This document shows positions 8,101 through 17,859 of a stretch of 64,000 nt of DNA, piece by piece. Position numbers and translations under genes: made by a program. Every line of letters begins with the position of its first letter. The first letter of the stretch is position 1. Under the pieces are notes generated by a model that did not search any database, had not been told where the DNA came from, and saw only the letters and a program-made list of their open reading frames with translations. This DNA is from Streptomyces tsukubensis (GTDB lineage Bacteria; Actinomycetota; Actinomycetes; Streptomycetales; Streptomycetaceae): NCBI RefSeq assembly GCF_003932715.1, contig NZ_CP020700.1, positions 1,944,501 through 2,008,500 on the forward strand. Reading direction: 5' to 3'.

Positions 8101-9162
8101 CTACTTCGTGGCTTGGATCCAGCGGGTCAGCGTCGCCGAGGCCGCTCCCGAGTCCAGGGAGTCCGCCGCGCGCGCCGCCGCCGCCGCGATCTGGGTCGTC
8201 AGGGGCTCGTCCGTCGGTGCCAGCGCGACCAGCGCCGCCGCCGCGTTCAGCACGACCGCGTCCCGTACCGGCCCCCGCTCCCCCGCGAGCACCCGGGTCG
8301 CGACCTCCGCGTTGTAGGCGGCGTCGGCGCCGCGGAGGGCTTCGACGGGGACGAGGTCGATGCCGACGTCACGGGGGTCGAACGCTTCCTCCCGTACCGT
8401 GCCGTCACGGACGATCCAGACCCGGGACGTCGCCGTGGTGGTCAGCTCGTCGAGGCCGTCGTCGCCGCGGAAGACCAGCGCCGACGAGCCCCGTTCGGCC
8501 AGCACCCCGGCCATGATCGGGGCCATCCGGGCGTCGGCGACGCCCGTCGCCTGCGCCCCGACCCGGGCGGGGTTGGTCAGCGGGCCGAGGAAGTTGAAGG
8601 TGGTCCGGATCCCGAGTTCCCTCCGCGCCGCCGCGACGTACCGCAGCGCCGGATGGAACTTCACCGCGAAGCAGAACGTGATGCCCGCCTCCTCGGCGAC
8701 CTCCGCGACCCGCCGGGGCGTGAGCTCCAGATTGACGCCGAGCTTCTCCAGGACGTCGGAGGCTCCGGAGGCGCTGGAGGCGGCACGGTTGCCGTGCTTC
8801 ACGACCTTGGCGCCGGTCCCGGCGACCACGATCGACGCCATCGTGGAGATGTTGACGGTCTTCGCGCCGTCGCCGCCGGTGCCGACGATGTCCACCGTGG
8901 GCCCGGGCACGTCGATCAGATGGGCGTGCTCGTACATCGTCCGTACCAGACCGGAGATCTCCGCCACGGTCTCACCCTTGGCCCGCAGCGCCACCGCGAA
9001 ACCGGCGATCTGCGCGTCGGTCGCCTCCCCGCTCAGGATGCGGTCCATCGCCCAGGCCGTGGCGTCCGCGCTCTGGTCGTGGTTGGTGAGCAGGGAGTCG
9101 AGTACGGCCGGCCAGGAGTGGGCCGCCACGCTGTCGCCGCCTGCCGGGGTCACAACGTTCAT
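8101..9162 (-). CDS. trpD: Anthranilate phosphoribosyltransferase
   Basis: A 353-residue TrpD. It transfers phosphoribosyl from PRPP to anthranilate, the second step of tryptophan synthesis from chorismate. Visible family motifs are the PRPP loop [24 protein letters not shown], the [10 protein letters not shown] segment and [12 protein letters not shown] 9162 has GGGAG at good spacing; a longer frame to 9228 lacks one. It stands alone, with no other trp gene or attenuator leader nearby, downstream of the qcr operon but separated from it by a strong hairpin at 9228-9260, so it is probably transcribed separately. Confidence 0.97.
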   Translation of the reverse strand: MNVVTPAGGDSVAAHSWPAVLDSLLTNHDQSADATAWAMDRILSGEATDAQIAGFAVALRAKGETVAEISGLVRTMYEHAHLIDVPGPTVDIVGTGGDGAKTVNISTMASIVVAGTGAKVVKHGNRAASSASGASDVLEKLGVNLELTPRRVAEVAEEAGITFCFAVKFHPALRYVAAARRELGIRTTFNFLGPLTNPARVGAQATGVADARMAPIMAGVLAERGSSALVFRGDDGLDELTTTATSRVWIVRDGTVREEAFDPRDVGIDLVPVEALRGADAAYNAEVATRVLAGERGPVRDAVVLNAAAALVALAPTDEPLTTQIAAAAARAADSLDSGAASATLTRWIQATK

Positions 9163-9227
9163 GGTCCGCTCCCGGGTCCATCGTGAGTAAGGGATACCGC
9201 CCACCCTATCCAGCGCCGGGTACGGCA

Positions 9228-9260
9228 AAGAGCCCCGTCCGGGCAGTGGACGGGGCTCTT
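9228..9260 (-). terminator. Terminator of the qcr operon
   Basis: A perfect 13-base stem (9228-9240 with 9248-9260) around a 7-base loop lies 33 bases past the qcrB stop. There is no T tract, as is usual in this kind of genome. It should insulate trpD. Confidence 0.8.
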
Positions 9261-9293
9261 GCCGTGGCGACGCTTTCAGCGGTCGGTCAGCGG

Positions 9294-10976
9294 TCAGTGC
9301 TTGCCGCTGGTGACCTCCTCGTGCTCACCGTGGCCATGGCCGTGACCATGGGCCGCGGCGATCTCCTCGTACTCCTCGCGCGTGGCCTTGGGGATCTGGT
9401 TCCCCTCGCCGTAGAAGCCCTTGCTGAGCTTCGCGCGGAACTTCTGTACGGGCGAGATCTTGCGGCGCACGCCGTTCTCGTCGACCTCGGGGCCGACTTC
9501 GAGCGGCTGGTGCTGGGTGTGCGCGGTGAGGGTGTGCAGATCCGACTGGCTGAGCGGCTCGTGCACCTCGATGAACTCTCCGTGCGGCAGCCGCTTGATG
9601 ATGCCGGACTCGCGTCCGTGCAGCACCTTGTCGCGGTCGCGGCGCTGGAGACCCAGGCAGATGCGCTTGGTGATGATGAACGCCAGGACCGGTCCCACGA
9701 AGAAGAAGATCCGGACGAACCAGGTGATCGCGTTGATCGACAGATGGAAGTGGGTGGCGAAGAGGTCGTTGCCACCACCGACCAGCATGATGAAGTACGC
9801 GGTCAGCCAGGCCACACCGAAGGCGGTACGGGTCGGGGCGTTGCGCGGGCGGTCCAGGATGTGGTGCTCGCGCTTGTCGCCGGTGACCCAGGACTCGATG
9901 AACGGGTAGACGGCGATCGCGGCCAGCACCAGCGGGAAGATCACCAGCGGGATGAACACGCCCAGGACCAGGGTGTGGCCCCAAGCGTTGATCTCCCAGC
10001 CCGGCATCACTCGGATCAGACCCTCGGCGAAGCCCATGTACCAGTCGGGTTGCGCGCCGGTGGAGACCTGGTCGATCCGGTAGGGACCGACCGACCAGAC
10101 CGGGTTGAGCGTCGCGATCGCCGCGATCACCGCGATCACACCGAAGACCAGGAAGAAGAAGCCTCCGGCCTTGGCCATGTAGACCGGCAGCAGCGGCATG
10201 CCGACGACGTTCTTGTTGGTCCGGCCGGGACCCGCGTACTGCGTGTGCTTGTGGTAGACGACCAGGATCAGATGGGCGACCAGCAGGCCCATCATGATGC
10301 CGGGCAGCAGCAGGATGTGGATCGAGTAGAACCGCGGCACGAAGTCGTGCCCGGGGAACTCGCCGCCGAACAGGAACATCGAGATGTACGTACCGACGAT
10401 CGGCACGGACAGGATCGCGCCCTGCATGAAGCGGACACCGGTGCCGGAGATCAGGTCGTCCGGGAGCGAGTAGCCGGTGAAACCGGTGAACATGCCCAGG
10501 ACCAGCAGCAGGAAGCCGAACAGCCAGTTGACCTCGCGCGGCTTGCGGAACGCGCCGGTGAAGAAGACGCGCATCATGTGGACCATCATCGCGGCGACGA
10601 AGATCAGCGCGGCCCAGTGGTGGATCTGGCGGATCAGCAGACCGCCGCGGACGTCGAAGCTGATGTCCATGGTCGAGGCGAACGCCTCGGACACCTTCAC
10701 GCCCTGGAGCGGCACATAGCTGCCCTCGTAGACGATCTCGTTCATCGACGGGTTGAAGAACAGCGTCAGATACACACCCGTGAGGATGATGATGATGAAG
10801 CTGTAGAGGCAGATCTCGCCGAGCATGAAGGACCAGTGGTCCGGAAAGATCTTCCGCATGTTGGCCTTGGCGAGGGAGTAGATCCCCAGCCGGCCGTCCG
10901 CCCAGTCGGCGACCCGCTCGCCCGCGGGTGCCTTGCGGTCGTCCACGGACTGCTTGTTATCGGTCGTAGTACTCAT
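9294..10976 (-). CDS. qcrB: Cytochrome bc1 complex cytochrome b subunit
   Basis: A 560-residue polytopic cytochrome b with the b-type haem-binding histidines in its first transmembrane core (for example [20 protein letters not shown]) and the quinol-site region with a [13 protein letters not shown] segment. It oxidises menaquinol and passes one electron to the Rieske protein QcrA and one through haems b. Actinobacterial QcrB is longer than mitochondrial cytochrome b, consistent here. Its start overlaps qcrA by 4 bases. The C terminus carries an unusual His/Gly-rich run (alternating HG then HEE) that could bind metal. Confidence 0.97.
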   Translation of the reverse strand: MSTTTDNKQSVDDRKAPAGERVADWADGRLGIYSLAKANMRKIFPDHWSFMLGEICLYSFIIIILTGVYLTLFFNPSMNEIVYEGSYVPLQGVKVSEAFASTMDISFDVRGGLLIRQIHHWAALIFVAAMMVHMMRVFFTGAFRKPREVNWLFGFLLLVLGMFTGFTGYSLPDDLISGTGVRFMQGAILSVPIVGTYISMFLFGGEFPGHDFVPRFYSIHILLLPGIMMGLLVAHLILVVYHKHTQYAGPGRTNKNVVGMPLLPVYMAKAGGFFFLVFGVIAVIAAIATLNPVWSVGPYRIDQVSTGAQPDWYMGFAEGLIRVMPGWEINAWGHTLVLGVFIPLVIFPLVLAAIAVYPFIESWVTGDKREHHILDRPRNAPTRTAFGVAWLTAYFIMLVGGGNDLFATHFHLSINAITWFVRIFFFVGPVLAFIITKRICLGLQRRDRDKVLHGRESGIIKRLPHGEFIEVHEPLSQSDLHTLTAHTQHQPLEVGPEVDENGVRRKISPVQKFRAKLSKGFYGEGNQIPKATREEYEEIAAAHGHGHGHGEHEEVTSGKH

Positions 10977-12037
10977 CCGCGCTCCCAGAAGGCGGCACCG
11001 ACAGGCTCCTCGAAGTCGCCGAGCGCTTCAAGGTTGCCCTCGGCGTTCACACCGATCCGCAGCTGCGGAAGCGGGTGACCCGCCGGGCCGAAGATGACCC
11101 GGGCGCCGTCGGAGAGGTCGAAGGTGGATTGGTGACACGGGCACAGCACGTGGTGCGTCTGCTGCTCGTAGAGGCTGATCGGGCAGCCGACGTGGGTGCA
11201 GACCTTGGAGAAGGCGACGATGCCGTCGTGCGACCAGTCCAGCTCGCGCTTGTCCTTGATGTCCTCCGGCTTGATCCGGACGAGCATCAGGGCCGCCTTG
11301 CCCATCTGAATCTGCCAGTCGTGGGCGTGCGGGTCGAGGCCCTCGGGGCTCGCGAAGACCAGCGAACCGACCGTGATGTCCTCGGGACGCAGCGGCTCAT
11401 TGGTGTTCATGTTGATGAGCTGCTTGCCCTTGGCCCACAGGGTGGAGCGGAGCTTCTTCTCCGGCAGCGGACCGAGGTCGCGCAGCAGCACCACACCGGA
11501 GAGCGGCACCAGGGCCATCGCACCGAACATGGTGTTGCGGATCAGCTTGCGCCGGCCGAAGCCGGACTCCTCGTTGCCCGCCCGCCAGTCGGCCATGACC
11601 TGGGCCTTGACCTCGGGGGACGCTTCGATCGGGTGCCGGTCGTCGGCGACCTCGACATCGGACATCAGGGTGCGGGCCCAGTGGACCGCGCCCGCGCCGA
11701 TGCAGAAGAGGGCGACGCCCAGGGTCAGACCGAGGGAGAAGTTCAGCGCGCTCACATGGCCGAACGGGAAGATGTACACGATCTTGTCGACCGGGAAGAT
11801 GACGTAGCAGGCGATGAAGCCCACCGTCGCCAGCATCGACAGCGTGAACAGCAGAGCGACGGTGCGCTCGGAGCGCTTGGCTGCGGCCTCGTCGATGTCC
11901 TGGATACGCGGCTTGTGGGCCGGCAGTCCCGGGTCGGCGAACGGGTCGGCGGAACCGGTCCCGTGCGGGGTGACGGCAGCGCCGCCCCCGTCCTGCTCGT
12001 GCGGCAGGTTCTCTTCTGGAATGTCTTGGCTACTCAT
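10973..12037 (-). CDS. qcrA: Rieske iron-sulfur subunit of the bc1 complex
   Basis: A 354-residue Rieske protein. After an acidic cytoplasmic N terminus come three hydrophobic segments, the actinobacterial arrangement, then the C-terminal [2Fe-2S] domain with CTHVGC and CPCHQS supplying the two Cys/His pairs. It takes electrons from quinol and delivers them to the dihaem cytochrome QcrC. Four-base overlaps with both qcrC and qcrB place it in the middle of a coupled operon. Confidence 0.97.
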   Translation of the reverse strand: MSSQDIPEENLPHEQDGGGAAVTPHGTGSADPFADPGLPAHKPRIQDIDEAAAKRSERTVALLFTLSMLATVGFIACYVIFPVDKIVYIFPFGHVSALNFSLGLTLGVALFCIGAGAVHWARTLMSDVEVADDRHPIEASPEVKAQVMADWRAGNEESGFGRRKLIRNTMFGAMALVPLSGVVLLRDLGPLPEKKLRSTLWAKGKQLINMNTNEPLRPEDITVGSLVFASPEGLDPHAHDWQIQMGKAALMLVRIKPEDIKDKRELDWSHDGIVAFSKVCTHVGCPISLYEQQTHHVLCPCHQSTFDLSDGARVIFGPAGHPLPQLRIGVNAEGNLEALGDFEEPVGAAFWERG

Positions 12038-12843
12038 GACTTCTTGGCCTTAGCGGTGTGGGCCGCGACCCAGACGGCAACTGCGATCAGCGCGCCGAGC
12101 CCGAAGACCCAGGCGAAGAGACCCTCGGAAACGGGGCCGAGAGCACCGAGGGAGAGACCACCGGGGCTCTCCGCCTGGCTGTCGTTCATCTCCTGGACAT
12201 AGGCGATGATGTCCCGCTTCTCCTGCTCGGGCATGATGCCGTCGGGGAAGGAGGGCATGTTCTGCGGGCCGGTCTGCATGGCCTCGTAGATGTGCTTGGC
12301 GCTGACGCCCTCAAGGGTGGGGGCGTACTTGCCCTCGGTGAGCGCGCCGCCCTTGCCCGAGAAGTTGTGGCACTGGGCGCAGTTGTTACGGAAGAGGTCG
12401 CCGCCCTTGGCGACGTCCGCGCCCGTGGGGCTGTACTGCTTCTCGGTCGGCGTGACCGGACCGGCACCCATCGCACCGATGTAGGCCGCCAACTGGTCGA
12501 CCTCGGCCTGGGTGTAGATGGCAGGCTTCTTCGGCACCTGGGCGCCGGGCTGCTGGGCCGGCATACGGCCGGTGGTGACCTGGAAGTCGACCGCTGCGGA
12601 GCCGACGCCGACCAGGCTCGGACCGTCGGTCGTACCTTCACCGCCCGTTCCGTGGCAGCTCGCGCAGCCGACGGTATAGAGCTTCTTGCCCTCCTCGATG
12701 GCGAGGGACTGGGCGGTTTCGTCAGCCTGTGCCTTGTCCGCGGGCGCGAACGCGGCGTACAGCCCCCCGGTGGCCGCCAGCGCGAGGAGTAGGACGACGA
12801 TCGCCGCCAGCGGATGGCGTCGTCGTGCGGAGAGCTTTTTCAC
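12034..12843 (-). CDS. qcrC: Dihaem cytochrome c subunit of the bc1 complex
   Basis: A 269-residue membrane-bound cytochrome with an N-terminal TM segment (about 11-33), two haem c motifs (CASCH at residues 60-64 and CAQCH at 155-159) and a C-terminal TM anchor. In actinobacteria this dihaem subunit replaces a soluble cytochrome c and hands electrons directly to the CuA centre of CtaC within a bc1-aa3 supercomplex. It is the first gene of qcrC-qcrA-qcrB. ctaE lies 140 bases upstream on the same strand, with a hairpin between them. Confidence 0.97.
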   Translation of the reverse strand: MKKLSARRRHPLAAIVVLLLALAATGGLYAAFAPADKAQADETAQSLAIEEGKKLYTVGCASCHGTGGEGTTDGPSLVGVGSAAVDFQVTTGRMPAQQPGAQVPKKPAIYTQAEVDQLAAYIGAMGAGPVTPTEKQYSPTGADVAKGGDLFRNNCAQCHNFSGKGGALTEGKYAPTLEGVSAKHIYEAMQTGPQNMPSFPDGIMPEQEKRDIIAYVQEMNDSQAESPGGLSLGALGPVSEGLFAWVFGLGALIAVAVWVAAHTAKAKKS

Positions 12844-12926
12844 GGATTACCCCGGTGTCAGGATTTTCTGCGTCGTGCTTCTGGACTGTGTCTGTCTGCA
12901 TCTGACTGCGTCTGTCTGCGGGCCGC

Positions 12927-12977
12927 CGGGCGGTCTGCCGCCGGCAGCGGCTCGTGCGTCGGGCGGCGGACCGCCCG
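12927..12977 (-). terminator. Hairpin between ctaE and qcrC
   Basis: Arms at 12927-12942 and 12962-12977 pair over 16 bases with one mismatch, starting 6 bases after the ctaE stop, with a 19-base loop. It could terminate ctaE transcription or only attenuate it, since ctaE and qcrCAB are on the same strand and functionally linked. Downstream, 12860-12920 holds repeated CTGTCTGC words ahead of qcrC. Confidence 0.5.
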
Positions 12978-12982
12978 CCCCA

Positions 12983-13600
12983 TTACTTGATCATGTAGAT
13001 CGTGAGGAAGAGGCCGATCCAGACGACATCGACGAAGTGCCAGTAGTAGGACACGACGATGGCGGAGGTGGCCTGCTCATGGGTGAAGCGCCGGGCCGCG
13101 TAGGTGCGGCCCAGGACCAGCAGGAAGGCGATGAGACCGCCGAGGACGTGCAGTCCGTGGAAGCCGGTGGTCAGGTAGAAGACGGAACCGTACGGGTCCG
13201 ACTTCAGCGAGAGACCGTGCTGGACCAGCTCGGTGTACTCGTACACCTGGCCGCCGATGAAGATCGCGCCCATGATGAAGGTAACGATGAACCAGGTCCG
13301 GAGCTTCTTCACATCACCGCGCTCGGCGGCGAAGACGCCGAGCTGACAGGTGAGGGAGGAGAGCACCAGGATCGTGGTGTTCGTCGCCGAGAAGGGAAAG
13401 TTGAGAAGGTCCGCCCGCTCACTCCAGAAGTCGGCACCCGTCACCGAACGCAGAGTGAAGTACATCGCGAAGAGGGCCGCGAAGAACATCAGCTCGGAAC
13501 TCAACCAGATGATGGTTCCGACGCTGGTGAGGTTCGGTCGATTGACCGACGGGTGCGCGTGCCCGATATCTACTGTCGTTGCTGTCGCCACGACCGACAT
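12983..13600 (-). CDS. ctaE: Cytochrome c oxidase subunit III
   Basis: A 205-residue subunit III with five hydrophobic segments, the short actinobacterial form. It has [10 protein letters not shown] and the C-terminal [13 protein letters not shown] that typify the family; subunit III stabilises the oxidase and supports proton uptake. The start codon at 13600 sits in the centre of a 21-base palindrome and no good ribosome site is visible, so translation may be leaderless or controlled by a hairpin. It is divergent from the receiver-like gene at 13783. Confidence 0.96.
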   Translation of the reverse strand: MSVVATATTVDIGHAHPSVNRPNLTSVGTIIWLSSELMFFAALFAMYFTLRSVTGADFWSERADLLNFPFSATNTTILVLSSLTCQLGVFAAERGDVKKLRTWFIVTFIMGAIFIGGQVYEYTELVQHGLSLKSDPYGSVFYLTTGFHGLHVLGGLIAFLLVLGRTYAARRFTHEQATSAIVVSYYWHFVDVVWIGLFLTIYMIK

Positions 13601-13611
13601 TATGTCGGTCG
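13591..13611. promoter_or_regulatory. 21-base palindrome across the ctaE start codon
   Basis: CGACCGACAT at 13591-13600 and ATGTCGGTCG at 13602-13611 are perfect inverted copies around one base. In the ctaE mRNA this would fold with the AUG in the loop; as DNA it would be an operator placed over the translation start. The ctaE gene lacks a clear ribosome site. Confidence 0.5.
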
Positions 13612-13782
13612 CTTATCCCGCCCTCACTCCGGGGGGTGCCGTTCGGTGTGTCAGCGGCCCCGTCCCAGCTCGAACGGCCCATCGCGCGGGCCGGAAAGCG
13701 GGCGGCGGGCGGCTGTCCGCACCGTGGTGGACGGAGTAGCATCCGCCCCATCGGTACCAGGGTCCGACGACGCGGAGGAACG

Positions 13783-14184
13783 ATGCAGCCGACCGCCACC
13801 GTGCTGGTCTACAGCGACAACGCCAACACCCGTGAGCAGGTGCGGCTGGCCGCGGGACGGCGGCCGGCCCCCGATGTGCCGCCGGTCGAGTTCGTGGAAT
13901 GCGCCACTCTGCCCGCCGTTCTGACCCGGCTGGACCGGGGCGGGATCGACGTGTGCGTGCTGGACGGGGAGACCGTGCCCGCCGGCGGGATGGGCGTCTG
14001 CCGCCAGATCAAGGACGAGATCTTCGACTGCCCGCCGGTGCTGCTGCTGATCGGGCGCCCGCAGGACGCCTGGCTGGCGACGTGGAGCCGGGCGGACTCG
14101 GCGGTGACGCTGCCGGTGGATCCGGTGGAGCTGGCCGGCGCGCTGGCGTCCCTGCTGCGCGCCCGTACCGCCGTGGAGGCCTGA
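13783..14184 (+). CDS. Receiver-like domain protein lacking phosphorylation residues
   Basis: A 133-residue single-domain protein with the alternating strand/helix pattern of response-regulator receivers. The usual acidic pair is replaced by SDN after strand 1, an Asp is present in VCVLDG after strand 3, but the Thr/Ser and Lys positions read LLLIG and LPVDP. It has no output domain. It therefore looks like a pseudo-receiver, perhaps a protein-protein adaptor. GGAGG lies 5 bases before ATG 13783. It sits between the cytochrome oxidase genes ctaE and ctaFDC, which suggests but does not prove a link to respiration. Confidence 0.8.
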   Translation: MQPTATVLVYSDNANTREQVRLAAGRRPAPDVPPVEFVECATLPAVLTRLDRGGIDVCVLDGETVPAGGMGVCRQIKDEIFDCPPVLLLIGRPQDAWLATWSRADSAVTLPVDPVELAGALASLLRARTAVEA

Positions 14185-14217
14185 CGGGCGGCCGTTCCCT
14201 CCTTCGGGGTGCTTCCC

Positions 14218-14255
14218 GGGGGCCCTGCGGCGGCTGCGGCCGCCACAGGGCCCCC
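14218..14255. terminator. Bidirectional hairpin terminator
   Basis: A long stem with 10 outer pairs (14218-14227 with 14246-14255), one mismatch, then 6 inner pairs and a TGCG loop lies 33 bases after the receiver-like gene and before the convergent transpeptidase gene. It can serve both. Confidence 0.8.
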
Positions 14256-14364
14256 GTTCCGCTTTTCGGGTGAATACGGTGCCCCGGGCGATCCGGGGCG
14301 CGGAGGTTCCCGTACGGCCCCCCTGAGCGCGTTGTGGGGCCGTACGGGTGATCGGGGCCGCGGT

Positions 14365-15615
14365 TCAGATCCGCGGGCGCAGCCGGGCCGCGTCGGTGGC
14401 GCTGCTGCCGTCGGGCTTCGTATCGGCGTTCAGGGCGCTGCCTTCGCGCCATTCCGGCCACTCCATGTTCCAGTCGCCGTATCCGTTGCCGAAGACGTCC
14501 ATGTCCTCGCCGATGCTGTTGATCACCTCGACGAGGTCGCCCTCCTGGAAGTTCTCGTAGAACCAGGCGGCGTTGCGGGTGGACATGCCGGTGCAGCCGT
14601 GGCTGACGTTGGCGTAGCCGTGGGAGCCGAGGGACCAGGGCGCGGCGTGGACGTACTCGCCGCTCCAGGTGACCCGGGTGGCGTAGTACACGGGCAGGTT
14701 GTACGCCTCGGAGCCGCCGATGCCGACGCTGGAGCCGCGCATGCGGACGAAGTATTCCTTGCCGAGCACGACCTTGACGCCGTTGCGGGTGGCGAAGCCC
14801 GGCTTGCCGGTGGTGATCGGCACGGAGCGGATCACCTCGCCGTTCTGGAGCACGGTCATCCAGTGGGAGGAGGCGTCCACGATGGCCTCCATCCGGTCGT
14901 CGAAGGTCATCTTCAGGGGTTCGCCGGGAGGGCCGCCGTAGAGCCCCTTGGCGATCTTCACGCCCTGGAGGTTGTTGGTGACGGTGGCCTTGCCGCCCTC
15001 GGGCCAGTACTCCTTGGGGCGGTAGTGCAGGACGTCGTCGTTGAGCCAGTGCCAGGCGCCTTCGACACCGGGTTTGACGTCGACCTTGAGACCGCGCTCC
15101 ACGGCCTTGCGGGAGGCCTTGTCCACGGGTGCGCTGAGCTCGGCGATGATCGGCTGGCCGACGCCGTACTCGCCGTTCTCGGGTGCGAACTCGACGGTCA
15201 GCTGCTCCTTGGCGGGGGCGGTGGCGAAGGTGAGGCTGCGGCTGCCCGGGGAGCCCTCGGGGTTCTCCGTGGCGACCCGGGCGGTGTATTTGGCGCCGGC
15301 CGACAGGGCGCCGGTGGAGCGCCAGCGCACCCCGTCGGCGGAGAGCTCGCCCGCGAGGTGGTGCCCGGTGTCGTCCACCACGGACACGTCCGTGATGCGG
15401 CCCTCTTCGCGCTTCACGGTGACTTCGAGCGGTTTGTCGGGGTTCACCTTGGTACCCCCCTGGGGGGTATTGAAGGTGACCTGCTTCGCCGCGTCGTAGG
15501 GCTTGACGGTCAGTGGGTCGGGGCCTGCCTCGCCGCAGGCGATCGCAACCGCACCGAGGGAGACCAGCAGCAGGGAGCAGCGGAGCACGGTGCGAAACCG
15601 GGGCGTCTGGTTCAT
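14365..15615 (-). CDS. L,D-transpeptidase lipoprotein (YkuD domain)
   Basis: A 416-residue secreted lipoprotein: a signal peptide with a Cys at residue 27 (AIAC), two Ig-like repeats (about 45-240) and a YkuD catalytic domain ending in the motif SHGC, catalytic Cys about residue 341. Such Ldt enzymes make 3-3 cross-links between meso- or LL-diaminopimelate residues of peptidoglycan and resist most penicillins. It sits between the ctaE side and the ctaFDC operon, same strand as the latter, but a strong terminator at 15675-15710 separates them. Convergent with the receiver-like gene. Confidence 0.95.
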   Translation of the reverse strand: MNQTPRFRTVLRCSLLLVSLGAVAIACGEAGPDPLTVKPYDAAKQVTFNTPQGGTKVNPDKPLEVTVKREEGRITDVSVVDDTGHHLAGELSADGVRWRSTGALSAGAKYTARVATENPEGSPGSRSLTFATAPAKEQLTVEFAPENGEYGVGQPIIAELSAPVDKASRKAVERGLKVDVKPGVEGAWHWLNDDVLHYRPKEYWPEGGKATVTNNLQGVKIAKGLYGGPPGEPLKMTFDDRMEAIVDASSHWMTVLQNGEVIRSVPITTGKPGFATRNGVKVVLGKEYFVRMRGSSVGIGGSEAYNLPVYYATRVTWSGEYVHAAPWSLGSHGYANVSHGCTGMSTRNAAWFYENFQEGDLVEVINSIGEDMDVFGNGYGDWNMEWPEWREGSALNADTKPDGSSATDAARLRPRI

Positions 15616-15674
15616 AGCTCACACCGTAGGAAGATCGCCTCCCGGGAGCGCGCTGGATGCGTACAAAAGGGGAA

Positions 15675-15710
15675 GGCCCGGGTCCCCCTGGGTGAAGGGG
15701 GACCCGGGCC
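15675..15710 (-). terminator. Terminator of the cta operon
   Basis: A perfect 14-base stem (15675-15688 with 15697-15710) and 8-base loop lies 27 bases past the ctaF stop, the strongest hairpin near this operon. Confidence 0.85.
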
Positions 15711-15736
15711 CGGTGTGTGTCATTGACACGGACCGT

Positions 15737-16135
15737 TTACTGGTTCTGGTTCTCGCCGCGGTAGTACTCGAAGACCCAGGCCCAGATGCCGACCAGGATG
15801 ATCGGCGCCGAGAAGTACATCAGCCACCAGCCGATCGCCACCGAGAGGAAGGCGAGGGCTCCGCCGGAGGCCAGGAAGAGCGGCGCCCAGCTGTGCGGGG
15901 AGAAGAAGCCGACCTCGCCGGCCTCGTCCGCGACGTCCGCTTCCTTGTCGTCCTGGGCCATCGCGTCGACCCGCTGCGCCGTGAAGGCCAGGTAGAAGCC
16001 GACCATGAGGCTCAGGCCGAAGGCCATGAAGAGCGCGGTGGTACCGGCCGGCTCCTTCGACCAGACGCCGTAGAGGATGGCGATGGCGAGGATGAAGACG
16101 CTCAGCCAGATGAACATCCGTCCTTGGATCTTCAC
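15737..16135 (-). CDS. ctaF: Cytochrome c oxidase subunit IV, actinobacterial type
   Basis: A 132-residue membrane protein with four hydrophobic segments and a charged central loop rich in Asp/Glu (about residues 60-80). It matches the small subunit CtaF found in actinobacterial aa3 oxidases, which has no mitochondrial homologue of the same name. Its ATG overlaps the ctaD stop by 4 bases, making it the last gene of ctaC-ctaD-ctaF. Confidence 0.95.
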   Translation of the reverse strand: MKIQGRMFIWLSVFILAIAILYGVWSKEPAGTTALFMAFGLSLMVGFYLAFTAQRVDAMAQDDKEADVADEAGEVGFFSPHSWAPLFLASGGALAFLSVAIGWWLMYFSAPIILVGIWAWVFEYYRGENQNQ

Positions 16136-17859
16136 TTGCCGGCCTCCTTCCCGGAGATCTGGGCGGTGTCGCCGTGGTCCAGCTGGTCGAGCGCGGCGAT
16201 CTCCGGGTGGTGGAGATCGAACGCGGGCGATTCGGAGCGAATCCGCGGAAGGGTGAGGAAGTTATGCCGCGGCGGCGGGCAGGACGTAGCCCATTCGAGG
16301 GAACGGCCGTAGCCCCACGGGTCGTCGACCTCGACCTTCTTGCCGTACTTCGCCGTCTTCCACACGTTGTAGAAGAACGGCAGCAGGGAGGCACCGAGAA
16401 CGAACGAGCTGATCGTGGAGATGGTGTTCAGCGCGGTGAATCCGTCGGCGGCCAGATAGTCCGCGTACCGGCGCGGCATGCCCTCGGCACCCAGCCAGTG
16501 CTGGACCAGGAAGGTGCCGTGGAAGCCGAGGAACAGCGTCCAGAAGGTGATCTTGCCGAGCCGCTCGTCCAGCATCTTGCCGGTGAACTTCGGCCACCAG
16601 AAGTGGAAGCCGGCGAACATCGCGAAGACCACGGTGCCGAAGACGACGTAGTGGAAGTGCGCGACGACGAAGTACGAGTCGGAGACGTGGAAGTCCAGCG
16701 GCGGCGAGGCCAGGATGACACCGGTCAGACCACCGAAGGTGAAGGTGATCAGGAAGCCGATGGTCCAGAGCATCGGTGTCTCGAAAGACAGCGACCCCTT
16801 CCACATGGTGCCGATCCAGTTGAAGAACTTCACACCGGTCGGGACCGCGATCAGGAAGGTCATAAAGGAGAAGAACGGCAGCAGCACACCGCCGGTGACG
16901 TACATATGGTGCGCCCACACCGTCACCGAAAGGCCGGCGATCGCGATGGTGGCGGCGACCAGGCCCATGTAGCCGAACATCGGCTTCCGGGAGAAGACCG
17001 GAATGATCTCCGAGACGATGCCGAAGAACGGCAAGGCGATGATGTACACCTCTGGATGGCCGAAGAACCAGAAGAGGTGCTGCCAGAGCAGTGCACCGCC
17101 GTTTGCGGCGTCGAAGATATGGGCGCCGAATTTACGGTCGGCCTCCAGCGCGAAGAGCGCGGCGGCCAGCACCGGGAAGGCGAGCAGCACCAGCACACCG
17201 GTGAGCAGCACGTTCCAGGTGAAGATCGGCATCCGGAACATCGTCATACCCGGTGCGCGCATGCAGATGATCGTGGTGATGAAGTTGACCGAGCCGAGGA
17301 TCGTGCCGAAGCCGGAGAAGGCCAGACCCATGATCCACAGATCGGCGCCGACGCCCGGCGAGCGGACGGCGTCCGACAGCGGGGAGTAGGCGAACCAGCC
17401 GAAGTCGGCCGCACCCTGCGGGGTGAGGAAGCCGGCCACCGCGATCAGCGAGCCGAAGAGGTACAGCCAGTACGCGAACATGTTCAGCCGCGGGAACGCC
17501 ACATCGGGCGCACCGATCTGGAGCGGCATGATCCAGTTGGCGAATCCGGCGAACAGCGGCGTCGCGAACATCAGCAGCATGATCGTGCCGTGCATCGTGA
17601 ACGCCTGGTTGAACTGCTCGTTCGACATGATCTGCGTGCCGGGGCGAGCGAGTTCGGCGCGCATGAAGAGCGCCATCACGCCACCGATGACGAAGAACAC
17701 GAACGACGTGACCAGGTAGAGCGTACCGATGGTCTTGTGGTCGGTGGTGGTCAGCCACTTCACCACCACGTTGCCCGGCTGCTTGCGCCGGACCGGCAGC
17801 TCGTTCTCGTACGAGTCGTCGGTCGCGGCGGCACCCTGGGGTTGATTGAGGATGCTCAC
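16132..17859 (-). CDS. ctaD: Cytochrome c oxidase subunit I
   Basis: A 575-residue haem-copper oxidase subunit I with 12 TM segments. The CuB/haem a3 ligands are visible in HPEVYI (with the HPEVY Tyr) and the paired histidines of the following helices, and haem a/a3 ligands in VAHFHYV. It reduces oxygen to water and pumps protons. The frame is open to 18033, but GTG 17859 overlaps the ctaC stop by 4 bases and starts the family-typical N terminus, so I use that. Confidence 0.97.
   Translation of the reverse strand: MSILNQPQGAAATDDSYENELPVRRKQPGNVVVKWLTTTDHKTIGTLYLVTSFVFFVIGGVMALFMRAELARPGTQIMSNEQFNQAFTMHGTIMLLMFATPLFAGFANWIMPLQIGAPDVAFPRLNMFAYWLYLFGSLIAVAGFLTPQGAADFGWFAYSPLSDAVRSPGVGADLWIMGLAFSGFGTILGSVNFITTIICMRAPGMTMFRMPIFTWNVLLTGVLVLLAFPVLAAALFALEADRKFGAHIFDAANGGALLWQHLFWFFGHPEVYIIALPFFGIVSEIIPVFSRKPMFGYMGLVAATIAIAGLSVTVWAHHMYVTGGVLLPFFSFMTFLIAVPTGVKFFNWIGTMWKGSLSFETPMLWTIGFLITFTFGGLTGVILASPPLDFHVSDSYFVVAHFHYVVFGTVVFAMFAGFHFWWPKFTGKMLDERLGKITFWTLFLGFHGTFLVQHWLGAEGMPRRYADYLAADGFTALNTISTISSFVLGASLLPFFYNVWKTAKYGKKVEVDDPWGYGRSLEWATSCPPPRHNFLTLPRIRSESPAFDLHHPEIAALDQLDHGDTAQISGKEAGK

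Noticed and set aside
9163-9230. Trp attenuator leader for trpD
   Set aside because: No short frame with tandem Trp codons and no alternative hairpins are visible; only the qcrB terminator lies close.
9183-11078. Long plus-strand open frame (631 codons) across qcrB
   Set aside because: It is the complement of qcrB, whose haem motifs and TM pattern are clear. The plus-strand translation is charged, low in hydrophobics and has no domain.
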